Source: an uncultured Granulosicoccaceae bacterium (GTDB taxonomy: Bacteria > Pseudomonadota > Gammaproteobacteria > Granulosicoccales > Granulosicoccaceae). From it: DNA of 64,000 nucleotides. Shown one piece after another: positions 54,856 through 63,381 of this stretch. A program made the position numbers and the translations under genes. The notes beneath the pieces are model-generated. The model worked only from the letters and a program-made list of their open reading frames with translations, was not told the DNA's origin and made no database searches. Each line of letters starts with the position of its first letter. Position 1 is the first letter of the stretch. Location: contig CALLOA010000008.1 in assembly GCA_938005265.1 (NCBI GenBank), positions 1 through 64,000 of the forward strand, in the 5' to 3' direction.

Positions 54856-55818
54856 TCAACGTTCCAACACTGACGAGCTAATGCAGTCGCGAATTGTTTC
54901 AGCCGATATCTCGCCGATTCTGCCTATACAGACCAAGCCAGCCGTCGCGTCTCGTGGCGCTTGCGACACTGCCCATCTGGATCCGACAATCTGCAATGTC
55001 TCAAGCTGACCATTTTCCCCGGGAACAAAGCCCTTGGCACGTACAAGTCCGGAATTAGCATCAGCTAGAACAGTAGCCAATTTTTCAACATGGAAACGTT
55101 GTGCCATCGTGAACTCGATGGCATCAAACACGGCCGGCCCATGCACACTTGGTCCTGTGACTAGCTGATCCTGGCTTTCTTTCTCAACAGCATACCCGGA
55201 TGCCGAAAATCCGCTGCAGTGCGACCCATCGCTATCCAGAATGATTGCCGGAGTGACCTGCGCCTGAACAGTTTCCAGTTGACGTGCTGCCGCATTTTTT
55301 GTTGCTATCCACTGCTGAGCAGCAAGGCAATGCTCTTCATCAACCAGATCCACTTTGTTAAGTAATATCAGATCTGCATCTGCCAATTGGCGATTAATCG
55401 TATCGCTAAGATACCTGTCAGCTTCGTGTTGCCTGATCGTTTCAACATCAACCAATACCGCAATACAATGTAAAGTGAAGTCACGTAACAAGCTAAGCGA
55501 TGAGCCAATTGCACCCGGTAGTGCGACCCCGCTTGATTCTACGATCACTTGATCAATCGGCGTCTCACCCACTTGCAGACTGACAAGCGCATCACCCAGG
55601 TCATTGCCGTAACTACAGCAGATACAGCCACCTGCTAGACTGATAACGTCACCTTGTTGTGACTCAATCAGATCGGCATCTATCGGCAAGGCACCAAAGT
55701 CGTTGACCAACACCGCCAGCCGCATGCCTTCGCTGTTACGTAACAGGTGATTGACTAATGTGGTTTTTCCACAACCGAGGTAGCCACCTATCACGGTAAC
55801 CGGCAGAGGCTTGGTCAT
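54856..55818 (-). CDS. CobW/COG0523-family GTPase
   Basis: The 320-aa protein is a metal-related G3E GTPase. P-loop VIGGYLGCGKTTLVNHLLRN, the CxCC metal-binding motif SLAGGCICCSYGNDL and the base-recognition LLNKVDLVD are intact. These proteins insert Zn or other metals into client enzymes. Its ATG overlaps the stop of the amidohydrolase gene by one base, so the amidohydrolase, a metalloenzyme family, is the natural client candidate. The ORF track adds 16 residues before the true start. Confidence 0.87.
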   Translation of the reverse strand: MTKPLPVTVIGGYLGCGKTTLVNHLLRNSEGMRLAVLVNDFGALPIDADLIESQQGDVISLAGGCICCSYGNDLGDALVSLQVGETPIDQVIVESSGVALPGAIGSSLSLLRDFTLHCIAVLVDVETIRQHEADRYLSDTINRQLADADLILLNKVDLVDEEHCLAAQQWIATKNAAARQLETVQAQVTPAIILDSDGSHCSGFSASGYAVEKESQDQLVTGPSVHGPAVFDAIEFTMAQRFHVEKLATVLADANSGLVRAKGFVPGENGQLETLQIVGSRWAVSQAPRDATAGLVCIGRIGEISAETIRDCISSSVLER

Positions 55819-57455
55819 TAAATTTCTGCCGCAGCAAAAATACGACCATCCTGTATCGTACCCCACACGGATATATCCTTTATGGCCAGCGGTTCAACAC
55901 TGTAGGGGTCATCCTCCAGTACAGCAAAGTCAGCTCGTTTACCCGCTTCGACAGAGCCAATTTCACCGTCCATGTGCAGTGTGTAGGCAGCACCAAGCGT
56001 AATAGCTCGCAAGGCCTCATCGACTGTAATCTTTTCGTATTCACCCTGTGTTCGCCCACTTACCGTCAGACGATTAACTGCACACCAGGCGGTAAACAGT
56101 GGTCCCAACGGTGTAACCGGTGCATCGGAATGTATCGCCAAGGGTATATTGTTATCAAGCGCTGTTCTGCAAGCGTTCATCCGCTCGGCACGCTCCGGCC
56201 CCACAGTCATATTGTAGTGTTCATCGCCCCAGTAAAAATGATGATTGGCAAAATGATTGATGCACATGCCAAGCCGTGCGATGCGCTTGTACTGTGCCGC
56301 ATTGACCATCTGGCCATGCTGGATAGTGAAGCGATGATCTGATCTAGGATATTTTTTTAATGCCTGTTCCAGCATATCCAGCGCCAGATCGGTTGCTTCA
56401 TCGCCATTGGTATGAGTATGTACCAAAATGTCATTAGCCAGCGCCAGTTCGTAGATTTCAAGCATCTGAGGTGGTGCGATATACCATAAGCCGTTGTCAG
56501 CACCGTTGTAATAACCGGGTGGATTCAGACGGGCCGAAAAACCCTGAATACTGCCATCTGCAACCACTTTTATACTGCCCAGACGTAAACGGTCGGTGGA
56601 TTGCCCGGCTAGCTTTATCACGCGCTCGACCAACTCTTTCGGCCCTATCCCGTGATGCATCCGCAGCGGAACTATCCTTGCCGGAAATTGTTCGTTAGCA
56701 GTAACACGCAGGCCGATATCCACAACATCGTCATCCAGACGTGCAGCCAGATCAGTTGCAGTAGTCACTCCCGTTCTGACGCATAAGCGTGCAAAATCAA
56801 TCAGACCGTTTTCATCAAAATCGAATAGATTCTGGTCAAAACCAGCAAAGCGCCCAACCGGCATCATCGCATCCGGGCCTTTCAACTCTCCTGTGGGCAA
56901 GCCATCTTCACCCAGTGGTACACCGTCATGTTCAATACCCTGGCGCATAAAGTCGGCAAGCTCCAGAGCTTTGGTATTTACGTTCAATATGTGCCCTGAT
57001 GCGTGCATCACCGCGACCGGGCGCGTGATCGAAACACGATCCAGGTGATGACGGGAAATCACTTTGTCCTCATAGTAAATAGGGTCGATCGCCCATGCAG
57101 TCAGTGGTTGAGAATCATCGGCAAGACTTTTTTCAGCCTCACACAGGCGTTCAATGACCTGATCAATATTTTTCAATCCTGACCACACTTTTCCGTGCGG
57201 GTCCATACGGTCGAAATAGCCACAGTAAACATAACGCCACCATTTACCTTCAACTGCATGACAATGGCCTTCAACAAACCCCGGCATTAACACCTTGTCA
57301 GCAAACTGCTCATTCAGTGTGTATTCACCGAAGCCACTTAGTTCTTTCAATGACCCGGCGGCCAGGATAAATCCGTCTTTCACCGCGACGTGTGTCACCG
57401 CGGGGCGAGCCGGATTCATCGTGATGATCTTCTTGCAACGGTAAATAACAGTCAT
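55818..57455 (-). CDS. YtcJ-like amidohydrolase (Amidohydro_3)
   Basis: The 545-aa metal-dependent hydrolase has MPGFVEGHCHAVEG with the first His pair, VHTHTNGDEATDLALD and HSDAPVTPLGPL, plus the C-terminal GSVEAGKRADFAVLEDDP. It resembles YtcJ-type hydrolases of amides or related bonds; substrate unknown. It lies directly before the CobW GTPase with TAATG overlap and 33 bp after the 2OG-type oxygenase gene. Confidence 0.83.
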   Translation of the reverse strand: MTVIYRCKKIITMNPARPAVTHVAVKDGFILAAGSLKELSGFGEYTLNEQFADKVLMPGFVEGHCHAVEGKWWRYVYCGYFDRMDPHGKVWSGLKNIDQVIERLCEAEKSLADDSQPLTAWAIDPIYYEDKVISRHHLDRVSITRPVAVMHASGHILNVNTKALELADFMRQGIEHDGVPLGEDGLPTGELKGPDAMMPVGRFAGFDQNLFDFDENGLIDFARLCVRTGVTTATDLAARLDDDVVDIGLRVTANEQFPARIVPLRMHHGIGPKELVERVIKLAGQSTDRLRLGSIKVVADGSIQGFSARLNPPGYYNGADNGLWYIAPPQMLEIYELALANDILVHTHTNGDEATDLALDMLEQALKKYPRSDHRFTIQHGQMVNAAQYKRIARLGMCINHFANHHFYWGDEHYNMTVGPERAERMNACRTALDNNIPLAIHSDAPVTPLGPLFTAWCAVNRLTVSGRTQGEYEKITVDEALRAITLGAAYTLHMDGEIGSVEAGKRADFAVLEDDPYSVEPLAIKDISVWGTIQDGRIFAAAEI

Positions 57456-57488
57456 GGGTATTCCTGAATCACTTGTTGTTGTGCATAA

Positions 57489-58220
57489 CTATTCTGTGAC
57501 AGGCGGATAAGCAAGGGCTGCAACTATATGCACACGCTGCGTTTCCCCACCATTCAGGGCAGTATGATAGCCACGAGTGTCGGTAAAATAGACCGAGCCA
57601 TCAGCTGGCAAGTGTGTAACATGATGGTTAACAACGAACAGAGAACCCGGGTTTGATAACACCGGAATGTGTAAACGAGGCTCTGGATCGCGGTGCCAGG
57701 AATTACAATTGTAGAGGCCTTTAGCCAATACACGGGTTCGACCGATAGGAAAACGCTGGCTTAGCTCTCGATGTACCTGTTCAAAATAGGTACCCTTGAA
57801 CGCAGGATTAAATTCAGAAAAAGCCGATTCATCAACCAGTTCTTCACGAGGCTCTTCTGTGTAGCTTTGCGCGTTACGCAGCCAATACCTACCGGACAGA
57901 TCATTCTCGGTCCACTTGGTTTGCCCGGGTCGTTGTGTCAAAGGCAGTGCGGCAAAACCCTGTTCCTGCATCCCACCTTTGAATTCTTCACGGCTCAGAC
58001 ATTCCGCTAGCGCCTCTTGCAGTTTGTTGATATCAAACGTCAGGGATAATCGAAATATTCCAGGCCCGGGGGTAAAATGCGCGACAGAGCTTGTGTCCGG
58101 CTTTTCCCGGAGGGCCTGCAGTACCGCTTCTACATCAGCGTCAACGCAGCTCTGGCGAGTATCGTCAGGGTAGTTTTCGGAGCGGCTGTGTGGGCGGCTG
58201 TCGGAGTAACTCGTAGTCAT
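57489..58220 (-). CDS. Aspartyl/asparaginyl beta-hydroxylase-fold 2OG oxygenase
   Basis: The 243-aa product shows the motif NSWHRDPEPRLHIPVLSNPG and RVHIVAALAYP. The His-Asp/Glu and distal His pattern fits 2-oxoglutarate/Fe(II) oxygenases of the Asp/Arg-hydroxylase type. N-terminal ~60 residues are low-complexity and polar. Substrate unknown. It is first in the amidohydrolase-CobW run on the minus strand. Confidence 0.7.
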   Translation of the reverse strand: MTTSYSDSRPHSRSENYPDDTRQSCVDADVEAVLQALREKPDTSSVAHFTPGPGIFRLSLTFDINKLQEALAECLSREEFKGGMQEQGFAALPLTQRPGQTKWTENDLSGRYWLRNAQSYTEEPREELVDESAFSEFNPAFKGTYFEQVHRELSQRFPIGRTRVLAKGLYNCNSWHRDPEPRLHIPVLSNPGSLFVVNHHVTHLPADGSVYFTDTRGYHTALNGGETQRVHIVAALAYPPVTE

Positions 58221-58288
58221 ACCTGGCGTAATATTTGAGAGTTCTTCCCTGAATTATCCCAGAAATCAATGCCGTGTGGAGCACTAAT

Positions 58289-58310
58289 GCAGCACTGGGG
58301 CAGCACTGAG
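58289..58310. repeat. 11-bp tandem duplication
   Basis: GCAGCACTGGG is followed by GCAGCACTGAG in the gap between two minus-strand genes. Confidence 0.7.
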
Positions 58311-58419
58311 CGGTCAGATAAAGAAATGCCCGACTGTGAGGAGCAGGAATGACAGCTAATTACAGTTGAGCCAGGACAGCAAAACCGACGACAGGACTAA
58401 AAAAGATGGGCAGACCTGC

Positions 58420-59280
58420 TTAAGCAATCGACTGTTTGTCGGTTGCCAACGCTACAAAAGCTGCTTTTCTTTTCCGAAATCCAAACAAACCGAAAGCAAT
58501 CAAAAGCGCAGGTAAGACCCATTTCATCACATAGCTGGCTCGCTCAAAATAGTAGCGGGTCGTCATATAGCCTACTGTGCCTTCGTAGATATCCCTACCG
58601 GTTTTCAAGGCATAGGTGTCAATAATACTGGCGGTCTCCCCAGTCATAACATACCCGGCCTGCACATAGGCATCTGATACCCTATCCAGACTACCACGCA
58701 ATTCATCCAGACTTACTCCAAGGTCAACACCAAAATCCGGATCCAGCAAATGAGATTGGCCATTCTCATCGAACATTTCGACAATAACGTGCCCGTTCAT
58801 GGCGATGATATTGTTTTCGATGGAATATTCGGTCAACAAGCTACTGAGTGCCACCGATGCATCACCACACATGCCTATCCCCCGCTCAAGCGAACGACGA
58901 TAGTCTGTAAAGTGATACCGATTAAACTGCGGCATTGATGTGTACTTGCCAATAGCATAGAGAAAGAAATTTTCCCAAACAGGTACCAGTTGCCGGTAAC
59001 GAGACGGGTCAACCCGTGTCCACTGCACATGTGTGATGGCACTATTGACAAGCTTATTCAGCTTACGAGCTGTATCGAGTTCACTGGATTCAGGCTCGAA
59101 TTCATCGAGTGCCTGCAAGGCTTCGTCAAAGGTAAAGTTGCCTTCAGTCGGAAATCGCAATAGTTCTTCTTCTGTCTGAAAAAGACCCGGGTAGCGTAAT
59201 GGCTGAGTCAAACCATAGAGATTCAACCCCATCAATAACAATCCGGGAATCAGAAACAAAAGTGTAAAAATGGTTCGCAT
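58420..59280 (-). CDS. Membrane-anchored transglutaminase-like protein
   Basis: The 286-aa protein has an N-terminal helix (FTLLFLIPGLLLMGLNLYG), a periplasmic transglutaminase-like domain and a C-terminal helix (VLPALLIAFGLFGF). A Cys-His-Asp triad is offered by GIGMCGDASVALSSLL, NGHVIVEMF and HLLDPDFGVD. Bacterial members act as proteases or peptide cross-linkers at the envelope. It is a single gene with 340 bp of empty DNA upstream. Confidence 0.75.
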   Translation of the reverse strand: MRTIFTLLFLIPGLLLMGLNLYGLTQPLRYPGLFQTEEELLRFPTEGNFTFDEALQALDEFEPESSELDTARKLNKLVNSAITHVQWTRVDPSRYRQLVPVWENFFLYAIGKYTSMPQFNRYHFTDYRRSLERGIGMCGDASVALSSLLTEYSIENNIIAMNGHVIVEMFDENGQSHLLDPDFGVDLGVSLDELRGSLDRVSDAYVQAGYVMTGETASIIDTYALKTGRDIYEGTVGYMTTRYYFERASYVMKWVLPALLIAFGLFGFRKRKAAFVALATDKQSIA

Positions 59281-59620
59281 AGTAGCAGTTCAAATCAGCA
59301 GCAAGCTGTTCAATGTTTTTATATTTTTGGAACAACCGCCGCCTGCGCAACCGACTAATTTGTTTAGCAATCAGGAAGAGATTTTAAAACGTCAACGTAC
59401 TCTTCAAAAAAATATAGAACAGTGATACTCCGCAAAGTTCCAGAATTTTCTTCCGATTCCAGCAGCTTACTTAGAACTTACTTTATAAATTATCTAAGTT
59501 GATGCAACGCAGACAATCAGCATGTCACAGCCAAATAACACAAATAGTAGCTCTAGCAACCGCTATGTTACGTTAAATAAACTCAATAACGTCATATGCT
59601 ACACACTAGTTAACATAAAT
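59281..59620. other. AT-rich intergenic region
   Basis: 340 bp with no gene, RNA or strong hairpin that I can support. It carries only a weak dyad (ACGTTA / TAACGT) near 59572-59593. Confidence 0.5.
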
Positions 59621-60376
59621 TTATAACGCTGCCAGAGCAGTAGCAGTTAACTCACTGAGCCGGGATTTTTGCTGGCCGTCGGCATCAAAATTTTGTGGGC
59701 TAAGCCACTGCTTGTAAACGGGCTTCAGCACGACCCAATCGTCATCGATCATGGAAAACCAGCTGGTATCCCTGTTACGCCCGTGCACCACGCCAGCACG
59801 ACGAAAATGCCCCTCATATGAGAACCCCAACCGAGACGCCGCTTGTCGTGATGGTTGATTCAGGGCGTTGCATTTCCATTCAAATCGTCGATAACCCCAG
59901 TGGTCAAAAGCCATTTCTGCGAACAGGTAATTGGCTTCGGTTGAGACTCTGGAGCCAGCAATAGCAGGCCCCCAATAGATATGCCCGATTTCAATACTCC
60001 GTTGTCCCGGTGAAATATTCAGGAAGGACTGGCGCCCGGCCACACGACCCGTGGCGAGATCTATTACAGCATAGAAGCGTGGATCTTCCAGAGCGGATAC
60101 ATGATCGACCCATTCTTGCATTTGCTCGATCGATTGCGGTGCTTTATCTGGCAAATAGAGAAAACGTCGCACGGCATCAGCAGGCGTTGATGCTATGAAA
60201 AGATCGTTAGTATGAACTCTTGCCAGCGGTTCTAATCGACAGTAACTGCCCTCGATAACTTCTCTATTTGGCAGCAAAGCGGGTTCCGGCTTTGAAACCA
60301 GCGGGCCAATCGGCAGACCGGTTACAGGATCTGCTTCAACTGGAATCCTTGGTTCCACAAAGGTTGTTTCACTCAC
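59621..60376 (-). CDS. GNAT acetyltransferase (RimJ/RimL-like)
   Basis: The 251-aa product has a RimJ/L-type GNAT domain: SYCRLEPLARVHTNDLF, IEIGHIYWGPAIAGSRVSTE, the acetyl-CoA segment and NALNQPSRQAASRLGFSYEG. It likely acetylates an amine of a protein N-terminus or small molecule. I choose GTG 60376, which overlaps the glycosyltransferase stop by 8 nt, over the ORF start at 60433. The adjacent GT2 gene may define its substrate (inference). Confidence 0.7.
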   Translation of the reverse strand: MSETTFVEPRIPVEADPVTGLPIGPLVSKPEPALLPNREVIEGSYCRLEPLARVHTNDLFIASTPADAVRRFLYLPDKAPQSIEQMQEWVDHVSALEDPRFYAVIDLATGRVAGRQSFLNISPGQRSIEIGHIYWGPAIAGSRVSTEANYLFAEMAFDHWGYRRFEWKCNALNQPSRQAASRLGFSYEGHFRRAGVVHGRNRDTSWFSMIDDDWVVLKPVYKQWLSPQNFDADGQQKSRLSELTATALAAL

Positions 60377-61577
60377 GTATATGGTCCCACATGGCGTAAC
60401 GCTCACCGGTAAAGTTCTGGATGATACCTGCAAGGGCCGCTACCGCTGCGAGATAAAAATAATAGGCCGGAGATAATATCCCGGGTATTTCTTTACCCTG
60501 CCTTGCCATAGCATGCGCCACTACTGCGGCGACTATCGATGCCAGTATTGCCAGCAGCGAAAGTATATAGAAAACACTACCTGTTTTAGCCACGATATAT
60601 AGATTGGCAATTAATGCGAGAATGATAAACAACAAAGTGTGCCAACGAATAAACTTATGAGAGATCAGCATAAAAATAAACTTCAGGTTACGCTTGAAAC
60701 CGAGCAGTTTTCGATGCTTGACGACAGCTCGCCAAGACTGATTAACAATTCGACGTTTGCGGCCATACTCTTCACCAAAGGTGTCACCCGCGCTCTCGTA
60801 ACACTCGGCTTCCGGTACAAAAACACCGCGGTAACCCTTGGCAACAATCTGTATTGGATTGACAAAATCGCTGACGTCGGCAGGATCCATTCGCTCATAT
60901 AAATGAGTTCGAATGGCATATATAGCACCATCACCACCCACGACCGAGTCAAAATCAGACTCGCTCTGTTTTATACCCAACTCGAGATCCCAGTAAGCAG
61001 TTTCATTTTTCGAAGCATCTGTCGATGCATCTTCGTAGTAACGCGCAGCCCCAACAGCATAACCCACTTCTTCATTTCTGAATGCCTGAACAAGATGCAG
61101 TATTGCATCAGGTTTGTACATCGCGTTGGCATCAGAAAAAACAGTGATATCTGTTTGAACTGAGGACATCACTTTGTTCAGCGCATCGGTTTTACCTGAA
61201 CGTTCATTAACCCGTACAAGTTTGATACGTGGATTTTTTTCAGCGAAGGTTTTAACCAGTTCATCCGTACCATCGTCACTGGCATCAGATGCAATCACAA
61301 CATCCAGACTATCACTGCAGTATTTAATGGCAGCAGAATTTTCCATCTTTGCCTGTATCACCGGTGCTTCATTGAATGCCGATACTATCTGAGTTACGGA
61401 AGGACAATAGTCGTCATCCAGATTGGCTTCTGACCCGCGATGCACCGGATTGCGCGGAAAAAACTTTGCCAGCGCCTTCACCAGCAGTGGATAAATAACA
61501 TAAGGGTAGATCGTAAGAAACGATGCAACCCAGAAAATAACAATGGCAGTGCCAGGCGAATTAACTGTTTCGTTCAT
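60369..61577 (-). CDS. Membrane glycosyltransferase family 2
   Basis: The 402-aa enzyme has an N-terminal helix (TAIVIFWVASFLTIYPYVIY), a GT2 catalytic domain and three to four C-terminal helices. Sites include VTQIVSAFNEAPVI, DASDDGTDELV, the DxD-type FSDANAM, GGDGAIYAIR and RKRRIVNQSWRA (Q/RxxRW-like). It would polymerise or transfer a sugar at the membrane. The product is not clear because no other capsule genes are present. It overlaps the GNAT gene and lies 26 bp after hyuB. Confidence 0.83.
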   Translation of the reverse strand: MNETVNSPGTAIVIFWVASFLTIYPYVIYPLLVKALAKFFPRNPVHRGSEANLDDDYCPSVTQIVSAFNEAPVIQAKMENSAAIKYCSDSLDVVIASDASDDGTDELVKTFAEKNPRIKLVRVNERSGKTDALNKVMSSVQTDITVFSDANAMYKPDAILHLVQAFRNEEVGYAVGAARYYEDASTDASKNETAYWDLELGIKQSESDFDSVVGGDGAIYAIRTHLYERMDPADVSDFVNPIQIVAKGYRGVFVPEAECYESAGDTFGEEYGRKRRIVNQSWRAVVKHRKLLGFKRNLKFIFMLISHKFIRWHTLLFIILALIANLYIVAKTGSVFYILSLLAILASIVAAVVAHAMARQGKEIPGILSPAYYFYLAAVAALAGIIQNFTGERYAMWDHIRE

Positions 61578-61603
61578 AGTGTGTGCTGTTCGGTGCTTGC
61601 GAT

Positions 61604-63313
61604 TTAGAAGGAGCTACCTGTTCGGACAATTTCTCTTGCTTCGGTGATTTTATCCTCAGCCAGGCCATAGGTGTCTCGCGCCTGCGATTCGGATATATAG
61701 CCCAGTACAAGATCACGCTTGACCAATTCCGGGTCGCGCTCAGCGGGGTCACCGTAACCGGCACCACCCGGGAAAGCCATCAATACCTTACGCCCATGGG
61801 GTACGAACTGCTTACCCTTGCCCTGCATTTTGCTTCCATCATCCTGCTCTATGGTGGTTTTAGCGCCATCATGGCCGCCGCGTCGCCCTCTAGCCGGGTA
61901 CTTACCGCGATCAAACATTGCCGAGATATCAAATTCATGCCCTCCCAAGGCACCAATGTCCATAAACTGCCCCAGCCCGCCTCGCTGACGACCCGCCCCG
62001 CCACTATCCGGCCGCAACTCTTTGCGCCAGATGATAATGGGCCCGGTATGTTCGGTTGCCTCGGCCGGCATAGTCATAACACCTGAGGGAAAGGCCGTCG
62101 CGCTCAGGCCATCCAGGTCAGGGCGCGCACCGGCACCTCCGGAATTAAAGGTGAGCACCTCGGCCCGTACCGCATCGTCTGGTGCTTTTTCATCGGTACG
62201 AGGACGAAGTGACACCTGAAAATTGCACAGACTGCCCGCACCTTCGGCCGGCACCAAACCGGGTAATAACTCGTCCAGTGCGCCGTATACCGTATCCGGC
62301 ACCAGATGGCCCATCACATGGCGCAGCGCGACCGGCGCTGGATGCAAAGCATTGAGAACACAATTTTCGGGTGCAGTAGTTTCGAACGGTTGCAGTGATG
62401 CGGCATTGTTAGGAATTTCAGGCGCGATAGCACACTTCAAGGCATAGCAGGCATAGGCTTTGGTATACACCAATGGACAATTAATACCCTTTTTATCGAC
62501 AGGTGATGTGCCATCAAAATCGCAAACAATCTTTTCATCTTCAATCGCCAGACTGACTTTCAGCGTGATGGGTGTTGCGAAACCATCGACCGTCATCTCG
62601 GCATTGGCAGTACCATTTTTTAATGCAGCAATACGCTCAACAGTTGCACGCTTTGAATTTTCCAGTATGAATTGACCTATGGCATCCAGATCCCCAATTC
62701 CATATTCATTCATCATATCTACCAGACGTCGCTGGCCGATTTCATTGCAAGTTGCCAGCGCATAAATATCGCCCACCACCTGTTGCGGCTCGCGAACATT
62801 ACCGCGAACGATATGCACCAGCGACTGATTAACTTCACCGCGTTCGGCAAACTTCATAATGGGTATATAAAGCCCTTCTTCGTAGACACTGGCAGCATCT
62901 GCTCCAAAACCACGACCACCGATATCTACAATATGCGCGGTACAGGCAAAAAACCCAACGCGATTACCATTATGGTATGTGGGTGACACTACGGTGATGT
63001 CGTGCAAATGTCCCGTGCCTTCCCAGGGGTCATTAGTGATATAGACATCACCCTCGAACATGTTGTCTTCACCGATGCGGCGGATAAAGTGACTGACAGC
63101 ATCAGCCATAGCATTGACATGTCCTGGTGTACCCGTGACAGCCTGTGCAAGCATGCGACCCTGAACATCATAGACACCCGCAGATAAATCGCCCGCCTCC
63201 CTGACCGATGTGGAAAAGGCTGTACGTACCAGAGCCTGGGCTTGCTCCTCAACCACTGAGATCAGCCTGTTCCACATGACCTGGTTTGCTACATCTGAAA
63301 ATTGCTTTGACAT
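61604..63313 (-). CDS. Hydantoinase B / oxoprolinase subunit B
   Basis: The 569-aa product matches the HyuB/oxoprolinase-B family (SVVEEQAQALVRTAFSTSVRE, GDVYITNDPWEGTGHLHDIT, DPAERDPELVKRDLVLGYIS). With subunit A it opens 5-oxoproline or hydantoin-type rings with ATP. The ORF track's start is 24 residues upstream; ATG 63313 fits the family better. The partner gene ends 68 bp upstream. Confidence 0.87.
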   Translation of the reverse strand: MSKQFSDVANQVMWNRLISVVEEQAQALVRTAFSTSVREAGDLSAGVYDVQGRMLAQAVTGTPGHVNAMADAVSHFIRRIGEDNMFEGDVYITNDPWEGTGHLHDITVVSPTYHNGNRVGFFACTAHIVDIGGRGFGADAASVYEEGLYIPIMKFAERGEVNQSLVHIVRGNVREPQQVVGDIYALATCNEIGQRRLVDMMNEYGIGDLDAIGQFILENSKRATVERIAALKNGTANAEMTVDGFATPITLKVSLAIEDEKIVCDFDGTSPVDKKGINCPLVYTKAYACYALKCAIAPEIPNNAASLQPFETTAPENCVLNALHPAPVALRHVMGHLVPDTVYGALDELLPGLVPAEGAGSLCNFQVSLRPRTDEKAPDDAVRAEVLTFNSGGAGARPDLDGLSATAFPSGVMTMPAEATEHTGPIIIWRKELRPDSGGAGRQRGGLGQFMDIGALGGHEFDISAMFDRGKYPARGRRGGHDGAKTTIEQDDGSKMQGKGKQFVPHGRKVLMAFPGGAGYGDPAERDPELVKRDLVLGYISESQARDTYGLAEDKITEAREIVRTGSSF

Positions 63314-63381
63314 GTTGGTGTTCTCTGGATGATCACATTGCTTTTGAACCAGGGTTTGATCAGTCAATTGCGAATATAGAT

